Positions 31,585 to 41,287 of a stretch of DNA of 64,000 nucleotides are shown piece by piece. Source of the DNA: Sphingobium sp. (GTDB lineage Bacteria; Pseudomonadota; Alphaproteobacteria; Sphingomonadales; Sphingomonadaceae); contig JALCRK010000013.1 in assembly GCA_022652485.1 (NCBI GenBank), positions 1 to 64,000 on the forward strand, read 5' to 3'. Every line of letters begins with the position of its first letter. The first letter of the stretch is position 1. Both the position numbers and the translations under genes were made by a program. The notes beneath the pieces are model-generated. The model was given only the letters and a program-made list of their open reading frames with translations, had not been told where the DNA came from and did not search any database.

Positions 31585-32788
31585 CGCGCCCTGGCGGCAC
31601 CGGCCCGGCCTTGAGGCGCTGTGCCGCCTGCTTGGCGCGGAAGAATCGGCGGTACGGCTGGTGGGTGGTGCCGTACGCGACGGATTGCTCGGCCTTGATG
31701 TGAACGACATCGATCTGGCCACCCGCTGGGCACCGCAGGAAGTGATGGACAAACTGTCGGCGGCCCGGATCAAGGTTGTCCCGACCGGCATCGCGCACGG
31801 CACCGTGACCGCGGTTCTCGATCATCGCCCGGTCGAGATCACCACGCTGCGCTGCGACGTCAGCACGGATGGCCGCCGCGCCACCATCGCCTATACCGAC
31901 GACTGGCGGGAGGATGCCGCACGGCGGGATTTCACCATCAACGCGCTTTATGCCAATCCGCTTTCCGGAGAGATTCACGATTATTTCGGCGGCCTTGACG
32001 ATCTTGCCGGGAAGCGGGTGCGTTTCATAGGCGACCCGGAACAGCGCATCGCGGAAGACCATTTACGCATTCTTCGCTATTTCCGCTTTCTCGCCCGCTT
32101 CGGCGCGTTCCCGCCAGACACCGCCGCATACGAAGCCTGCAAAAGCAACGCCAACAGCCTGATGGCCCTGTCGCGCGAACGCATCGCCGATGAGCTTGTG
32201 AAGCTGCTCGCGCTGCCCGATCCATCGCCTGTATTGCATCTCATGGCCGAGGGCGGGATTTTCGCGCCAGTATTGCCCGAAATTGATACGGCAGGGGTGC
32301 AGCGCCTGGACGCCTTGCTGCAACGGGAGAGAGCCGCGCGCCTTGTACGACCTCCCTCGCCTATCCTGCGCCTTGCGGCGCTGCTCCCGCCCGATCAGAC
32401 GACAGGCGAACAGGTCGCCGCCCGCCTCAAGCTCTCCAACAAGGCGCGCAAGCGCATCGCCGCCGCACTCGCCCCGCCGCCGCTCCACGACCATCCCCGG
32501 GAGCTGGCCTATCGGCTTGGCACCGAAACCGCGCTCGATCAGATGCTGCTCGGGGCGGCACCGATGGCGGAGGACATGGCGGCGCTGGAAAGCTGGGAGC
32601 TGCCGGAATTTCCGATCGGCGGACGCGATATTATCGCACTCGGGCTGCCTGCCGGGCCGAACATCGCCCACTTATTGAAAGTCGTGCGGGAACAATGGAT
32701 TGCCGAGGGCTTCACCGGGCCGGAGCGCGCGCACGCAATCGCGGAAATTCAGGTGGCCAAGTTGCTGCGCGAACGCCAGAACTCATAA
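31562..32788 (+). CDS. CCA tRNA nucleotidyltransferase/poly(A) polymerase family
   Basis: VRLVGGAVRDGLLGLDVNDIDLATRWAPQEV; RRDFTINALYANP; RFLARFG. Confidence 0.94.
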   Translation: MTMANLPDAPWRHRPGLEALCRLLGAEESAVRLVGGAVRDGLLGLDVNDIDLATRWAPQEVMDKLSAARIKVVPTGIAHGTVTAVLDHRPVEITTLRCDVSTDGRRATIAYTDDWREDAARRDFTINALYANPLSGEIHDYFGGLDDLAGKRVRFIGDPEQRIAEDHLRILRYFRFLARFGAFPPDTAAYEACKSNANSLMALSRERIADELVKLLALPDPSPVLHLMAEGGIFAPVLPEIDTAGVQRLDALLQRERAARLVRPPSPILRLAALLPPDQTTGEQVAARLKLSNKARKRIAAALAPPPLHDHPRELAYRLGTETALDQMLLGAAPMAEDMAALESWELPEFPIGGRDIIALGLPAGPNIAHLLKVVREQWIAEGFTGPERAHAIAEIQVAKLLRERQNS

Positions 32789-34506
32789 GCGTCGTCGGCG
32801 CTCAGCGGCTTCGCGAAATAATAGCCCTGGCCATAGGTGCACCCCATGTCCCTCAGGGCCGCCGCTGCGTCGGCATCCTCGATGCCTTCTGCGGTCGTTT
32901 TCATGCCGAGGGTTTGCGCCAGGGACAGGATCGCCCGGATGATGGCGAGCTTGTCGGTGTCAATCAGCATGTCGGTGACGAAGCTGCGATCCATCTTGAG
33001 GACATCGAGCGGCAGGCTCTGAAGGCTGGCCAGATTGGAAAAGCCGGTTCCGAAATCATCCATCGCCACCGCGATGTCGGCCCGCTTGAACGTCTCGAGC
33101 AGCGCGCGGCATTTGACAGGATCGTCCACCAGTGCGCTCTCGGTCAGCTCGATCGTCAGGCGGCTGCCGTGCATGGCATTGAGTTCGAGCGCGTCGGCGA
33201 CCATTGCCGCCACGTCATCCCGCGCGATCTGGATCGACGAGAGGTTGACGCTCACCTTCAAGGGGACTTCGGCACCATGACGAACATCCCAGCACGCCAT
33301 CTGATGCAACGCCTCATGCACTGCCCACCGGCCGAGCTGCACGATAAGGCCGGACTCTTCCGCCACCGGAATGAAATCCGCCGGTGAGACCACGCCCAGA
33401 TCCTGATCCTGCCAGCGGGCGAGCGCCTCGAAGCCTATAACCCCACCGCTCGCAAGCTCGATTATAGGCTGATAGCTCAGCGTCAGGCCATCACGGGCCA
33501 AGGCGTCCCGCAACCGGCTTTCGAGGAAAAACCGCTGCCGCGCGGCGCCAAGCTCCCCCGCGCGATAGATTTCGACCCGTCCGCTGTTCTTTGCGATCCG
33601 GGAGGCGGCCTGCGCCTGACGGACGAGCTCGTCCGGGTCCGCGTCCTTGATCGGCGACAAGGAACAACCGATGGCACAGTTGACCGAAATGGTGAGATTG
33701 GAGAGGCGTATCGGAGCGGAAAGTATGGCCTGCACCCGCTCCGCCAATGTTATCACGTCGGAAATGCCGGACCGGGCTTCCACAAAAATGCCGAAATCAT
33801 TGCCGCCGATCCGCGCAATCACGGCATCCTTGCCGATACAGCCGTTGAGACGCGCCGCGATCGACAGGATCAATTCGTCCCCCGCCATGGACCCCAGCGC
33901 TTCGTTGACCCGGCCGAACCGCATCAGATCGACAATGAGCACGCCCAGTTGGGTCGAGGTGTCATGGGCATGACGCGCAATCGTCTCTTCCATCAACTCG
34001 CCGAACCCTACGCGATTGGGCAGAGCCGTCAGGCTGTCAGACACCAGTTCGCGGCGCAAACTCTCCTCGACCCGCCTGTCGGCGGTCCGGTCCAGCGCAT
34101 TCAGAAGGACGCGCTGCCCGCCGACGCAGGGATCATCGATGAGGGCCAAGGTGCAATCGAATGCCTCGATGCCGAGTGGCGACATGCGTTCGACCTCGAA
34201 GCGGCGCTGTGGCGCACCCGATAGCACGAAGGCAATGATTTCGGCGCGGATATGGGCAATCCATTGCTCGCTATTGGCCTCTGCCCGGTCCACCATTGGC
34301 GGAAATTTTCGGGCGAATTCGGAATTCCAGATCTGGAAAAAGGGCGCGCCTTCGCTCCAGCCGATGATCGCCGCAGCGTTGGGCAACCCGTTCATGAAGG
34401 ACAGAAATTCAGCAGGAGGATGCGAGGCACTGGGCGTCGCGGCTTCGCCAAATGCGGTTGGCATCAGCGCCTGGCCCTTCCATGCTTCTGGCGAAATTCC
34501 CTGCAT
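32749..34506 (-). CDS. GGDEF/EAL domain cyclic-di-GMP signalling protein
   Basis: Degenerate-looking GGDEF region (RIGGNDFGIF) and EAL motif (GFEALARWQ), DDFGTGFSNLASL. Confidence 0.92.
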   Translation of the reverse strand: MQGISPEAWKGQALMPTAFGEAATPSASHPPAEFLSFMNGLPNAAAIIGWSEGAPFFQIWNSEFARKFPPMVDRAEANSEQWIAHIRAEIIAFVLSGAPQRRFEVERMSPLGIEAFDCTLALIDDPCVGGQRVLLNALDRTADRRVEESLRRELVSDSLTALPNRVGFGELMEETIARHAHDTSTQLGVLIVDLMRFGRVNEALGSMAGDELILSIAARLNGCIGKDAVIARIGGNDFGIFVEARSGISDVITLAERVQAILSAPIRLSNLTISVNCAIGCSLSPIKDADPDELVRQAQAASRIAKNSGRVEIYRAGELGAARQRFFLESRLRDALARDGLTLSYQPIIELASGGVIGFEALARWQDQDLGVVSPADFIPVAEESGLIVQLGRWAVHEALHQMACWDVRHGAEVPLKVSVNLSSIQIARDDVAAMVADALELNAMHGSRLTIELTESALVDDPVKCRALLETFKRADIAVAMDDFGTGFSNLASLQSLPLDVLKMDRSFVTDMLIDTDKLAIIRAILSLAQTLGMKTTAEGIEDADAAAALRDMGCTYGQGYYFAKPLSADDAYEFWRSRSNLAT

Positions 34507-34663
34507 GACACCCTTAATGACCTAGCGCGTACCCGAATTTTTTCGGCACGATTATTGCGACAATGCTTCCCACCCGCAGCTCAACTAGGTGTAATTCTAT
34601 AATATCAATTCTTTTCTTACGGTTAAGATCGCGCTTACCGTCACTCGCTTCGTCGCAAAAAAA

Positions 34664-36958
34664 TCAGCCAAAACGGTTGTTTCGGGGAAAACCGGTAGGC
34701 GGCATCCGCCCTGCCGCGCCGCGCGCGACCCGCCACATGCCCAGGTCCGTTTCGGTGCGCGTGCGTCCGGTCTCGCCCCCCATCTGCCAGCTCAACCCAT
34801 CGGCAAGGCGGAAGGCCATCGCATCGGACAGCCCGCCGTCGCGATACCGTTGGAGCGCCACCCCCTGTCCGCGCGCCATTTCCGGCAACTCGGAAAGCGG
34901 AAACACGAGCAGCTTGCGGTTTTCACCGATCACCGCGACGCTATCCACGTCCGCCGCCATCGGATGCACCACGGCGACGCGCGCGCCGGCCTTCAGGTTC
35001 ATGACCTGCTTGCCCTTGCGCGTTTCCGCGATCACCTCATCCATCACCGCAATGAAGCCGCGCCCGTCGGAGGCGGCGAGCAGCATCTTCCCACCGGCCC
35101 GGGCCGGAAGCAGCGCCACGATTTCCGCATCACCCTCCAGATCGACCATCAGGCGCACCGGCTCGCCAAAACCGCGCCCGCCCGGCAGCTTGTCCGCGCC
35201 GAGAGTATAGAAACGACCATTCGCCGCCACCAGCAGGAGCTTGTCCGTCGTCTGCGCATGGAAGGCAAAGAGCGGGCCATCGCCCTCCTTGAACTTCGCC
35301 GTCTCGGCGGAAGCGAGATCGACATGCCCCTTCATCGCCCTGATCCAGCCGCGCTGCGAGAGGATGACGGTGATCGGCTCCCGCTCGATCATCGCCTCCA
35401 GCGGGATTTCGCGCGCCGGGGCGGCCTCCTCCACCTGGGTACGGCGGCGGCCGATCTCGGTTTCGGGCGCATAGCGCTTGCGCAGATCCGCGAGATCGCG
35501 CTTGAGGCGGGTGCGCTGGCGGGCGGGGCTTTCGACCAGCTTTTCCAGCTCCTCGCGTTCTTTCAGCAACTCGGCATGTTCGCGGCGCAGCTCCATTTCC
35601 TCCAGCTTGCGCAAACTCCGCAGCCGCATGTTGAGGATCGCCTCGGCCTGCCGATCGGTCAGGCTGAACTCCGCCATCATCACGTCCTTGGGTTCATCCT
35701 CGGTACGGATGATCTCGATCACGCGGTCGAGATTGAGGTAGGCGATAATATAGCCATCGAGCAGCTCGATCCGCGCTGCGATTTTGTCGAGCCGGTGTTT
35801 GGCGCGACGCACCAGCACGTCGATCTGGTGCTTGAGCCATTCGCGCAGCACCTCGCCCAGCCCCATGACCCGCGGCGTGCGACCAGCATCCAGCACGTTC
35901 ATGTTGAGCGGAAAGCGGGTTTCGAGATCGGTCAGCCGGAACAGGCTGTCCATCAGCACGTCGATCTCGACAGTACGAGCGCGCGGTTCCAGCACGATGC
36001 GGATCTGTTCGTCGCTCTCGTCGCGGATGTCAGCGAGGATCGGCAGCTTCTTGTCGGTAATGAGGCTGGCGATCTGCTCGATCAGCTTCGATTTCTGCAC
36101 CTGATAGGGAATTTCGGTGATGACCGCGATCCAGGTGCCGCGCCCTTCATCCTCCTTGTGCCACTTGGCCCGCACGCGCATCGATCCGCGACCGGTAGCG
36201 TAGGCCTCGGAGATCACATGCGCGCCATCGACCAGCACCCCACCCGTCGGCATATCCGGCCCACGTACGATCTGCATCAGCGCCGCGTGATCGGCCTGCG
36301 GTTCGTCGATCAACAGGCTGGCGGCATCGATGATCTCCGCGACATTGTGCGGCGGGATGCTCGTCGCCATGCCGACCGCGATGCCGCTCGCGCCGTTCGC
36401 CAGCAGATTGGGAAACAGGCCGGGGAAGACTTCCGGCTCTTCTTCCTCGCCATTATAGGTCGGGCGGAAATCGACCGTGCCTTCGTCCAGCCCGGACATC
36501 AGGTCCGCCGCCGCCTGCGTCAGCCGCGCCTCGGTATAGCGCATCGCCGCCGCGTTATCGCCGTCAATATTGCCGAAATTGCCCTGACCGTCGACCAGCG
36601 GCGTGCGCAGCGAGAAATCCTGCGCCAGCCGCACCATCGCATCATAGACCGATGCGTCGCCGTGCGGGTGATATTTACCGATGACATCGCCCACCACGCG
36701 CGCGCATTTCTTGTAAGGCGTGGTGTTGCGCGCGGGGTTGGCGGTGAGCACATCGGGCGCGGCACCGGCCGGCTCCATCCGCAGCAGACGCATCGCCCAG
36801 AGCAAACGGCGGTGCACCGGCTTCAGCCCATCGCGCAGATCCGGCAAAGACCGTGCCGTGATCGTCGAGAGCGCATAAACCAGATAGCGCTGGGAAAGAG
36901 CTTCATCGAACGGGTGGTTGACGATGGTATCGAACGGATCGCGAAAATCGGTGCTCAT
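34664..36958 (-). CDS. parC: DNA topoisomerase IV subunit A
   Basis: [45 protein letters not shown]. Confidence 0.96.
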   Translation of the reverse strand: MSTDFRDPFDTIVNHPFDEALSQRYLVYALSTITARSLPDLRDGLKPVHRRLLWAMRLLRMEPAGAAPDVLTANPARNTTPYKKCARVVGDVIGKYHPHGDASVYDAMVRLAQDFSLRTPLVDGQGNFGNIDGDNAAAMRYTEARLTQAAADLMSGLDEGTVDFRPTYNGEEEEPEVFPGLFPNLLANGASGIAVGMATSIPPHNVAEIIDAASLLIDEPQADHAALMQIVRGPDMPTGGVLVDGAHVISEAYATGRGSMRVRAKWHKEDEGRGTWIAVITEIPYQVQKSKLIEQIASLITDKKLPILADIRDESDEQIRIVLEPRARTVEIDVLMDSLFRLTDLETRFPLNMNVLDAGRTPRVMGLGEVLREWLKHQIDVLVRRAKHRLDKIAARIELLDGYIIAYLNLDRVIEIIRTEDEPKDVMMAEFSLTDRQAEAILNMRLRSLRKLEEMELRREHAELLKEREELEKLVESPARQRTRLKRDLADLRKRYAPETEIGRRRTQVEEAAPAREIPLEAMIEREPITVILSQRGWIRAMKGHVDLASAETAKFKEGDGPLFAFHAQTTDKLLLVAANGRFYTLGADKLPGGRGFGEPVRLMVDLEGDAEIVALLPARAGGKMLLAASDGRGFIAVMDEVIAETRKGKQVMNLKAGARVAVVHPMAADVDSVAVIGENRKLLVFPLSELPEMARGQGVALQRYRDGGLSDAMAFRLADGLSWQMGGETGRTRTETDLGMWRVARGAAGRMPPTGFPRNNRFG

Positions 36959-37049
36959 GGGCTGCGGATAGCAAGCCAGAGGACTCTCGTCGATGGCATT
37001 GTGGGCGCCGTAAGGCTATGCAGGCATATCGCGAGGAGACAGCGCCATC

Positions 37050-37829
37050 ATGGATCTTGGAATTGCAGGAAAAACCGCGCTCGTCTGTGCGTCCAGCCGG
37101 GGGCTGGGCCGTGGATGCGCCGAAGCTTTGGCGCGCGAGGGTGCGCGCGTCATCATCAACGGTCTCGATCCGGCCCGGCTGGAGCAAACCGCTTCAGCAC
37201 TACGCGAGAGCACGGGAGCCGAAATCATCGCCATTGCCGTGGATGTCGGCACCGAAGAAGGCCGCGCGGCGCTGCTCGAAGCAGCGGGAGATGTGGACAT
37301 CCTTATCAACAACAATGGCGGCCCGTCGCCGAGCGACTTCCGAAAACTGACCCACGCGCAGATCCTGGCCGGGCTGGAGGCCAATATGCTGACGCCCATC
37401 GCACTGGTGCAGGCGGTGATCGATGGAATGATCGCCCGAAAATTCGGGCGCATCGTCAACATTACCTCGATGTCGGTCAAGATGCCGATCCCGATGCTCG
37501 ATCTCTCCAGCGGAGCGCGGATCGGGCTGACCGGCTTTCTGGCAGGCGTGGCGCGGCAGGTTGCCGCAGATAACGTCACGATCAACAACCTGTTGCCCGG
37601 CGCGATCGACACGGATCGCATCACCGCGCTCGACACCAAAATCGCGGAAACGACAGGCCGTGACTATGCCGAAGCGCGGGCCAGGCGGGAACGCAGCATT
37701 GCGGCAAGACGCCTCGGCACCACCGAGGAGTTCGGGGCGGCCTGCGCCTTTCTCTGCTCACGGCAGGCAAGCTACATCACCGGCCAGAGCATCCTTATCG
37801 ACGGCGGCGCCTATCCCGGCGTACTGTAG
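37050..37829 (+). CDS. SDR-family oxidoreductase
   Basis: GKTALVCASSRGLGRGCAEALAREGA; INNNGGPSP; C-terminal TGQSILIDGGAYPGVL. Confidence 0.93.
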   Translation: MDLGIAGKTALVCASSRGLGRGCAEALAREGARVIINGLDPARLEQTASALRESTGAEIIAIAVDVGTEEGRAALLEAAGDVDILINNNGGPSPSDFRKLTHAQILAGLEANMLTPIALVQAVIDGMIARKFGRIVNITSMSVKMPIPMLDLSSGARIGLTGFLAGVARQVAADNVTINNLLPGAIDTDRITALDTKIAETTGRDYAEARARRERSIAARRLGTTEEFGAACAFLCSRQASYITGQSILIDGGAYPGVL

Positions 37830-37959
37830 CAACGCCGACTATTTGCACCCCGCACCGCTTTGCGTTATGGGCGGACCGTCCAGCCCCGGAGCCGCCGATC
37901 GCACCTCATGATTCGCGTTTCCGGGGCGCATAATTTTATGACGAGTAGGCACCCGGAAT

Positions 37960-38742
37960 ATGGTTCGTCGCCGCCAGATCTACGAAGGCAAAGCAAAAAT
38001 CCTCTATGAAGGCCCGGAGCCGGGTACGATCATCCAGTATTTCAAGGACGATGCCACCGCCTTCAACGCCCAGAAAAAGGGCACGATCAACGGCAAGGGC
38101 GTGCTTAACAACCGCATCTCCGAGCATGTCTTCACCCTGCTCGGCAATATCGGGGTGCCGACCCATTTCATCCGCCGCCTCAACATGCGCGAGCAGCTGG
38201 TGCGACAGGTCGAGATCGTGCCGATCGAGGTCGTCGTGCGCAATGTCGCCGCCGGCTCGCTCTCGCAGCGCCTCGGCATCGAGGAGGGCGCCCAGCTTCC
38301 CCGCACGCTGATCGAATATTATTACAAGGACGACGCGCTCGGCGATCCGATGATCACCGAGGAGCATATCGCCTGCTTCGGCTGGGCGAGCCAGGAAGAG
38401 ATGCACGACATTGCCGACATGGCAATCCGCGTGAACGATTTCATGAGCGGCCTGTTCGCGGGCATCGGCATCCGCCTCGTCGATTTCAAGCTCGAGTTCG
38501 GACGCCTGTGGGATGGCGACTTCAGCCGCGTCATCCTGGCCGACGAGATCAGTCCGGATGGCTGCCGCCTGTGGGACATGGCCACCGGCGAAAAGCTGGA
38601 CAAGGACCGCTTCCGGCGTGATCTTGGCGGCGAAGTGGAAGCCTATCAGGAAGTCGCCCGGCGCCTGGGGCTTTTGATGGAGGACGGCGGGGAGCCCACC
38701 GTGCTCGATCTCGACAAGCACCGGAAGAAAAAAGGCAGCTGA
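37960..38742 (+). CDS. purC: Phosphoribosylaminoimidazole-succinocarboxamide synthase
   Basis: [43 protein letters not shown]. Confidence 0.97.
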   Translation: MVRRRQIYEGKAKILYEGPEPGTIIQYFKDDATAFNAQKKGTINGKGVLNNRISEHVFTLLGNIGVPTHFIRRLNMREQLVRQVEIVPIEVVVRNVAAGSLSQRLGIEEGAQLPRTLIEYYYKDDALGDPMITEEHIACFGWASQEEMHDIADMAIRVNDFMSGLFAGIGIRLVDFKLEFGRLWDGDFSRVILADEISPDGCRLWDMATGEKLDKDRFRRDLGGEVEAYQEVARRLGLLMEDGGEPTVLDLDKHRKKKGS

Positions 38743-38829
38743 CCGCCCTGGTGGAGGCTTGCCCTTGCTGCGCTTCGGGCATAGGGGCTTCTCCCATATC
38801 CCGCGCATAACCCACGGAGTCGTCGCCCC

Positions 38830-39063
38830 ATGAAAGCCCGCGTTTACGTCACCCTCAAGAACGGCGTGCTCGATCCGCAGGGCAAGGCGATCCATCATGC
38901 GCTCGAAGGTCTGGGCTTTGGCGGCGTCAATGATGTGCGGGCGGGCAAGATGATCGAGCTGGATCTGGCCGATGGCACATCGGACGCGGACATCGACGCG
39001 ATGTGCGCCAAGCTCCTCGCCAATACCGTGATCGAGAATTACCGCATCGAGAAGATCGCCTGA
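38830..39063 (+). CDS. purS: FGAM synthase subunit PurS
   Basis: [39 protein letters not shown]. Confidence 0.96.
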   Translation: MKARVYVTLKNGVLDPQGKAIHHALEGLGFGGVNDVRAGKMIELDLADGTSDADIDAMCAKLLANTVIENYRIEKIA

Positions 39064-39085
39064 GCACAACGGAAGGGACACGCCC

Positions 39086-39760
39086 ATGAAAAGCGCCGTC
39101 ATCGTATTCCCCGGCTCCAACTGCGATCGTGACATGGCCGTCGCCATCGAGCAGGCAAGCGGCACCAAGCCGATCATGCTCTGGCACCGCGAGACGGAAA
39201 TTCCAGCTGGCGTCGATCTCATCGCCGTCCCGGGCGGCTTTTCCTATGGCGACTATCTGCGCTCCGGCGCGATGGCCTCGCGCTCGCCGGTGATGGCGGC
39301 GGTGAAGGCTGCGGCGGATCGAGGCGTGTTCGTGCTGGGCGTGTGCAACGGCTTTCAGGTGCTGACCGAGAGCGGCCTCCTTCCCGGCGCGCTGATGCGC
39401 AACGCGGGCATCCATTTCGTGTGCCGCGATGTCGCGCTTACCGTGGAGAACAGCCAGAGCGCCTTCACTGCGCGCTATCAGGCAGGCGAACGCATCGCTA
39501 TTCCGGTTGCCCATCATGACGGCAATTTTTTCGCTGACGATACGACCCTTGACCGGCTGGAAGGCGAAGGCCGCGTCGCGTTCCGCTATGCGGAGAGCGT
39601 CAACGGCTCGGCACGCGATATCGCGGGCATTCTGAACGAGGCAGGCAATGTCCTCGGCATGATGCCGCACCCGGAGCGCGCTTGCGAACCCGCACATGGC
39701 AATACCGACGGCGCACGGCTGTTTCAGGGGCTGGTCGAAGGCCTGATGACACCCGCCTGA
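39086..39760 (+). CDS. purQ: FGAM synthase subunit PurQ
   Basis: [43 protein letters not shown]. Confidence 0.97.
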   Translation: MKSAVIVFPGSNCDRDMAVAIEQASGTKPIMLWHRETEIPAGVDLIAVPGGFSYGDYLRSGAMASRSPVMAAVKAAADRGVFVLGVCNGFQVLTESGLLPGALMRNAGIHFVCRDVALTVENSQSAFTARYQAGERIAIPVAHHDGNFFADDTTLDRLEGEGRVAFRYAESVNGSARDIAGILNEAGNVLGMMPHPERACEPAHGNTDGARLFQGLVEGLMTPA

Positions 39761-39766
39761 GCGACT

Positions 39767-39982
39767 TCAGGCCGGTCCTATCCGCTCCACGCTCACGAGA
39801 TTCGATCCGAAAAGCGTGCCGTCCACCCGTACCTTGCTCTCGGTAAGATGGCAGGGAATCCGGTCCATCTCCAGCCACAGCTCCGCGCCGTCGTCGCGCC
39901 GCAGGGCATAGCAGTAGTCCTTGAAAATCAGCAGGCCGGTCTCATGACATTCGGCGCGGCGTTGTGCGACATTGTTTTGCAT
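39767..39982 (-). CDS. Small DUF5818-like protein
   Basis: TGLLIFKDYCYALRRDDGAELWLEMDR...VRVDGTLFGSNLVSVERIGPA. Confidence 0.6.
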   Translation of the reverse strand: MQNNVAQRRAECHETGLLIFKDYCYALRRDDGAELWLEMDRIPCHLTESKVRVDGTLFGSNLVSVERIGPA

Positions 39983-40070
39983 TGGATGCTCCCCAAACCT
40001 GAGAAGGCAACCTCTCCGATTCGGAGACTTACATAAAAATGTCACAGCCGCAATGGGCCGCAGGCTCCGG

Positions 40071-40850
40071 TCACAGGTCCGCCGTGAACGGCGTGAAATC
40101 CGTGCCCTCGTCGTAGATGTCCAGCCCCTCGCGGCGCTTGAGGAACCCGACCACCGCATAGGTCACCGGCGTCAGCACAACCTCCCATGCCACTTTCAGA
40201 CCCCAGTTGGTGACAAGCACGGACAGCACCTGCGCGTCCGGCCAGACATACAGGAACGCCAGCGGATAGAATATCGCGCTATCGACCGCCTGACCGACCA
40301 CGGTGGAGCCGATGGTCCGGGTCCAGAGATATTTGCCGTTGGTCCACAGCTTCATCCGCGCGAGCACATAGCTGTTTACGAACTCGCCTGCCCAGAAGGC
40401 AGCGATCGACGCGGCGACGATCCGCCATGTGCTGCCGAACACCGACTCATAGGTCGCCTGGCACACCGCGCCCGCGCCCTTCGCAGCGGTGATCGCGGCG
40501 AATTCAGGGGCGGCGCTGGCGGCACAGCCCCATTCGCGGAACGGCGGCATCGCCACCACCACGGCACTCATCACCGCCATGAACAGCATCGCGAAGAAGC
40601 CCACCCATACGCAACGCCGCGCCCGCGCATAGCCGTAGACCTCGGTCAGCACGTCACCCAGCACATAGCCGATGGGGAAGAACAATATGCCCGAGCCGAA
40701 GACATGCCCGCCCACCACGCTCAGCTTCGCCGCGCCAATCAGGTTGGAAAGCAACAGGATGGTGACGAACGCGGCCAGCGCGAAATCATAATATCGCAAC
40801 GGCCGGCCATGCAGGCTGCTGGCGGCGACATGAGTGACAGGCTGGTTCAT
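40071..40850 (-). CDS. Queuosine precursor transporter (YhhQ/VUT family)
   Basis: Multi-TM; FPIGYVLGDVLTEVYGYARARR, AFWAGEFVNSYVLARMKLWT. Confidence 0.93.
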   Translation of the reverse strand: MNQPVTHVAASSLHGRPLRYYDFALAAFVTILLLSNLIGAAKLSVVGGHVFGSGILFFPIGYVLGDVLTEVYGYARARRCVWVGFFAMLFMAVMSAVVVAMPPFREWGCAASAAPEFAAITAAKGAGAVCQATYESVFGSTWRIVAASIAAFWAGEFVNSYVLARMKLWTNGKYLWTRTIGSTVVGQAVDSAIFYPLAFLYVWPDAQVLSVLVTNWGLKVAWEVVLTPVTYAVVGFLKRREGLDIYDEGTDFTPFTADL

Positions 40851-40916
40851 GCAAGCTGCATATCCCGCTTTGCGCTCGCGTCAAAGCGCGCTATGCGGCG
40901 AGGCATAATCAGGTAC

Positions 40917-40993
40917 GCGCCCGTAGCTCAGCTGGATAGAGCACCCGCCTTCTAAGCGGGTGGCCGCAGGTTCGAATCCTGCCGGGCGCGCCA
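40917..40993 (+). tRNA. tRNA-Arg (anticodon TCT), CCA encoded
   Basis: GCGCCCGTAGCTCAGCTGGATAGAGCACCCGCCTTCTAAGCGGGTGGCCGCAGGTTCGAATCCTGCCGGGCGCGCCA cloverleaf. Confidence 0.97.
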
Positions 40994-41031
40994 TTTCATA
41001 AGGGTCGCTTGCAAAGCGGCTCTTATGAAAT
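40993..41031 (+). terminator. Hairpin immediately after tRNA-Arg (ATTTCATAAGGGTCGCTTGCAAAGCGGCTCTTATGAAAT)
   Basis: Near-perfect inverted repeat downstream of the tRNA. Confidence 0.5.
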
Positions 41032-41091
41032 AGTGGGCCTATGCAGATCGGACCTTTGTTCGAAGTCGAAGCGCAGCGAAGACGACCGAGC

Positions 41092-41123
41092 CGCAGGCGA
41101 GGGCAATCCTGCCGGGCGCGCCA
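41092..41123 (+). repeat. Degenerate duplicate of the tRNA-Arg 3' half, with exact AATCCTGCCGGGCGCGCCATT at 41105-41125
   Basis: 21-bp exact copy of tRNA positions 40975-40995, preceded by GCCGCAGG as in the tRNA. Confidence 0.85.
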
Positions 41124-41287
41124 TTGTTTGTCGGCCCTCAAGCGCCGGGCGGGCGCATCCGCGCCCTTGGCTCTCCTCGCATAAGCTCGGGCGGCCGTTC
41201 TGCCTTGCGAACCCTAACGGGTTCGATGGCGCCCCTCTCAGGCGCGCCATTTCCATCGGGAAGCGGCTTTAGTCCGTATCTTCCCCT

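Noticed and set aside
34850-37573. 907-aa plus-strand ORF opposite parC
   Set aside because: Antisense artefact of GC-rich codon usage; parC is unmistakable on the minus strand and the translation resembles no protein family I recognise.
41009-41272. Short ORFs (87 aa plus, 77 aa minus) downstream of tRNA-Arg
   Set aside because: They overlap duplicated tRNA fragments; coding appearance is probably incidental.
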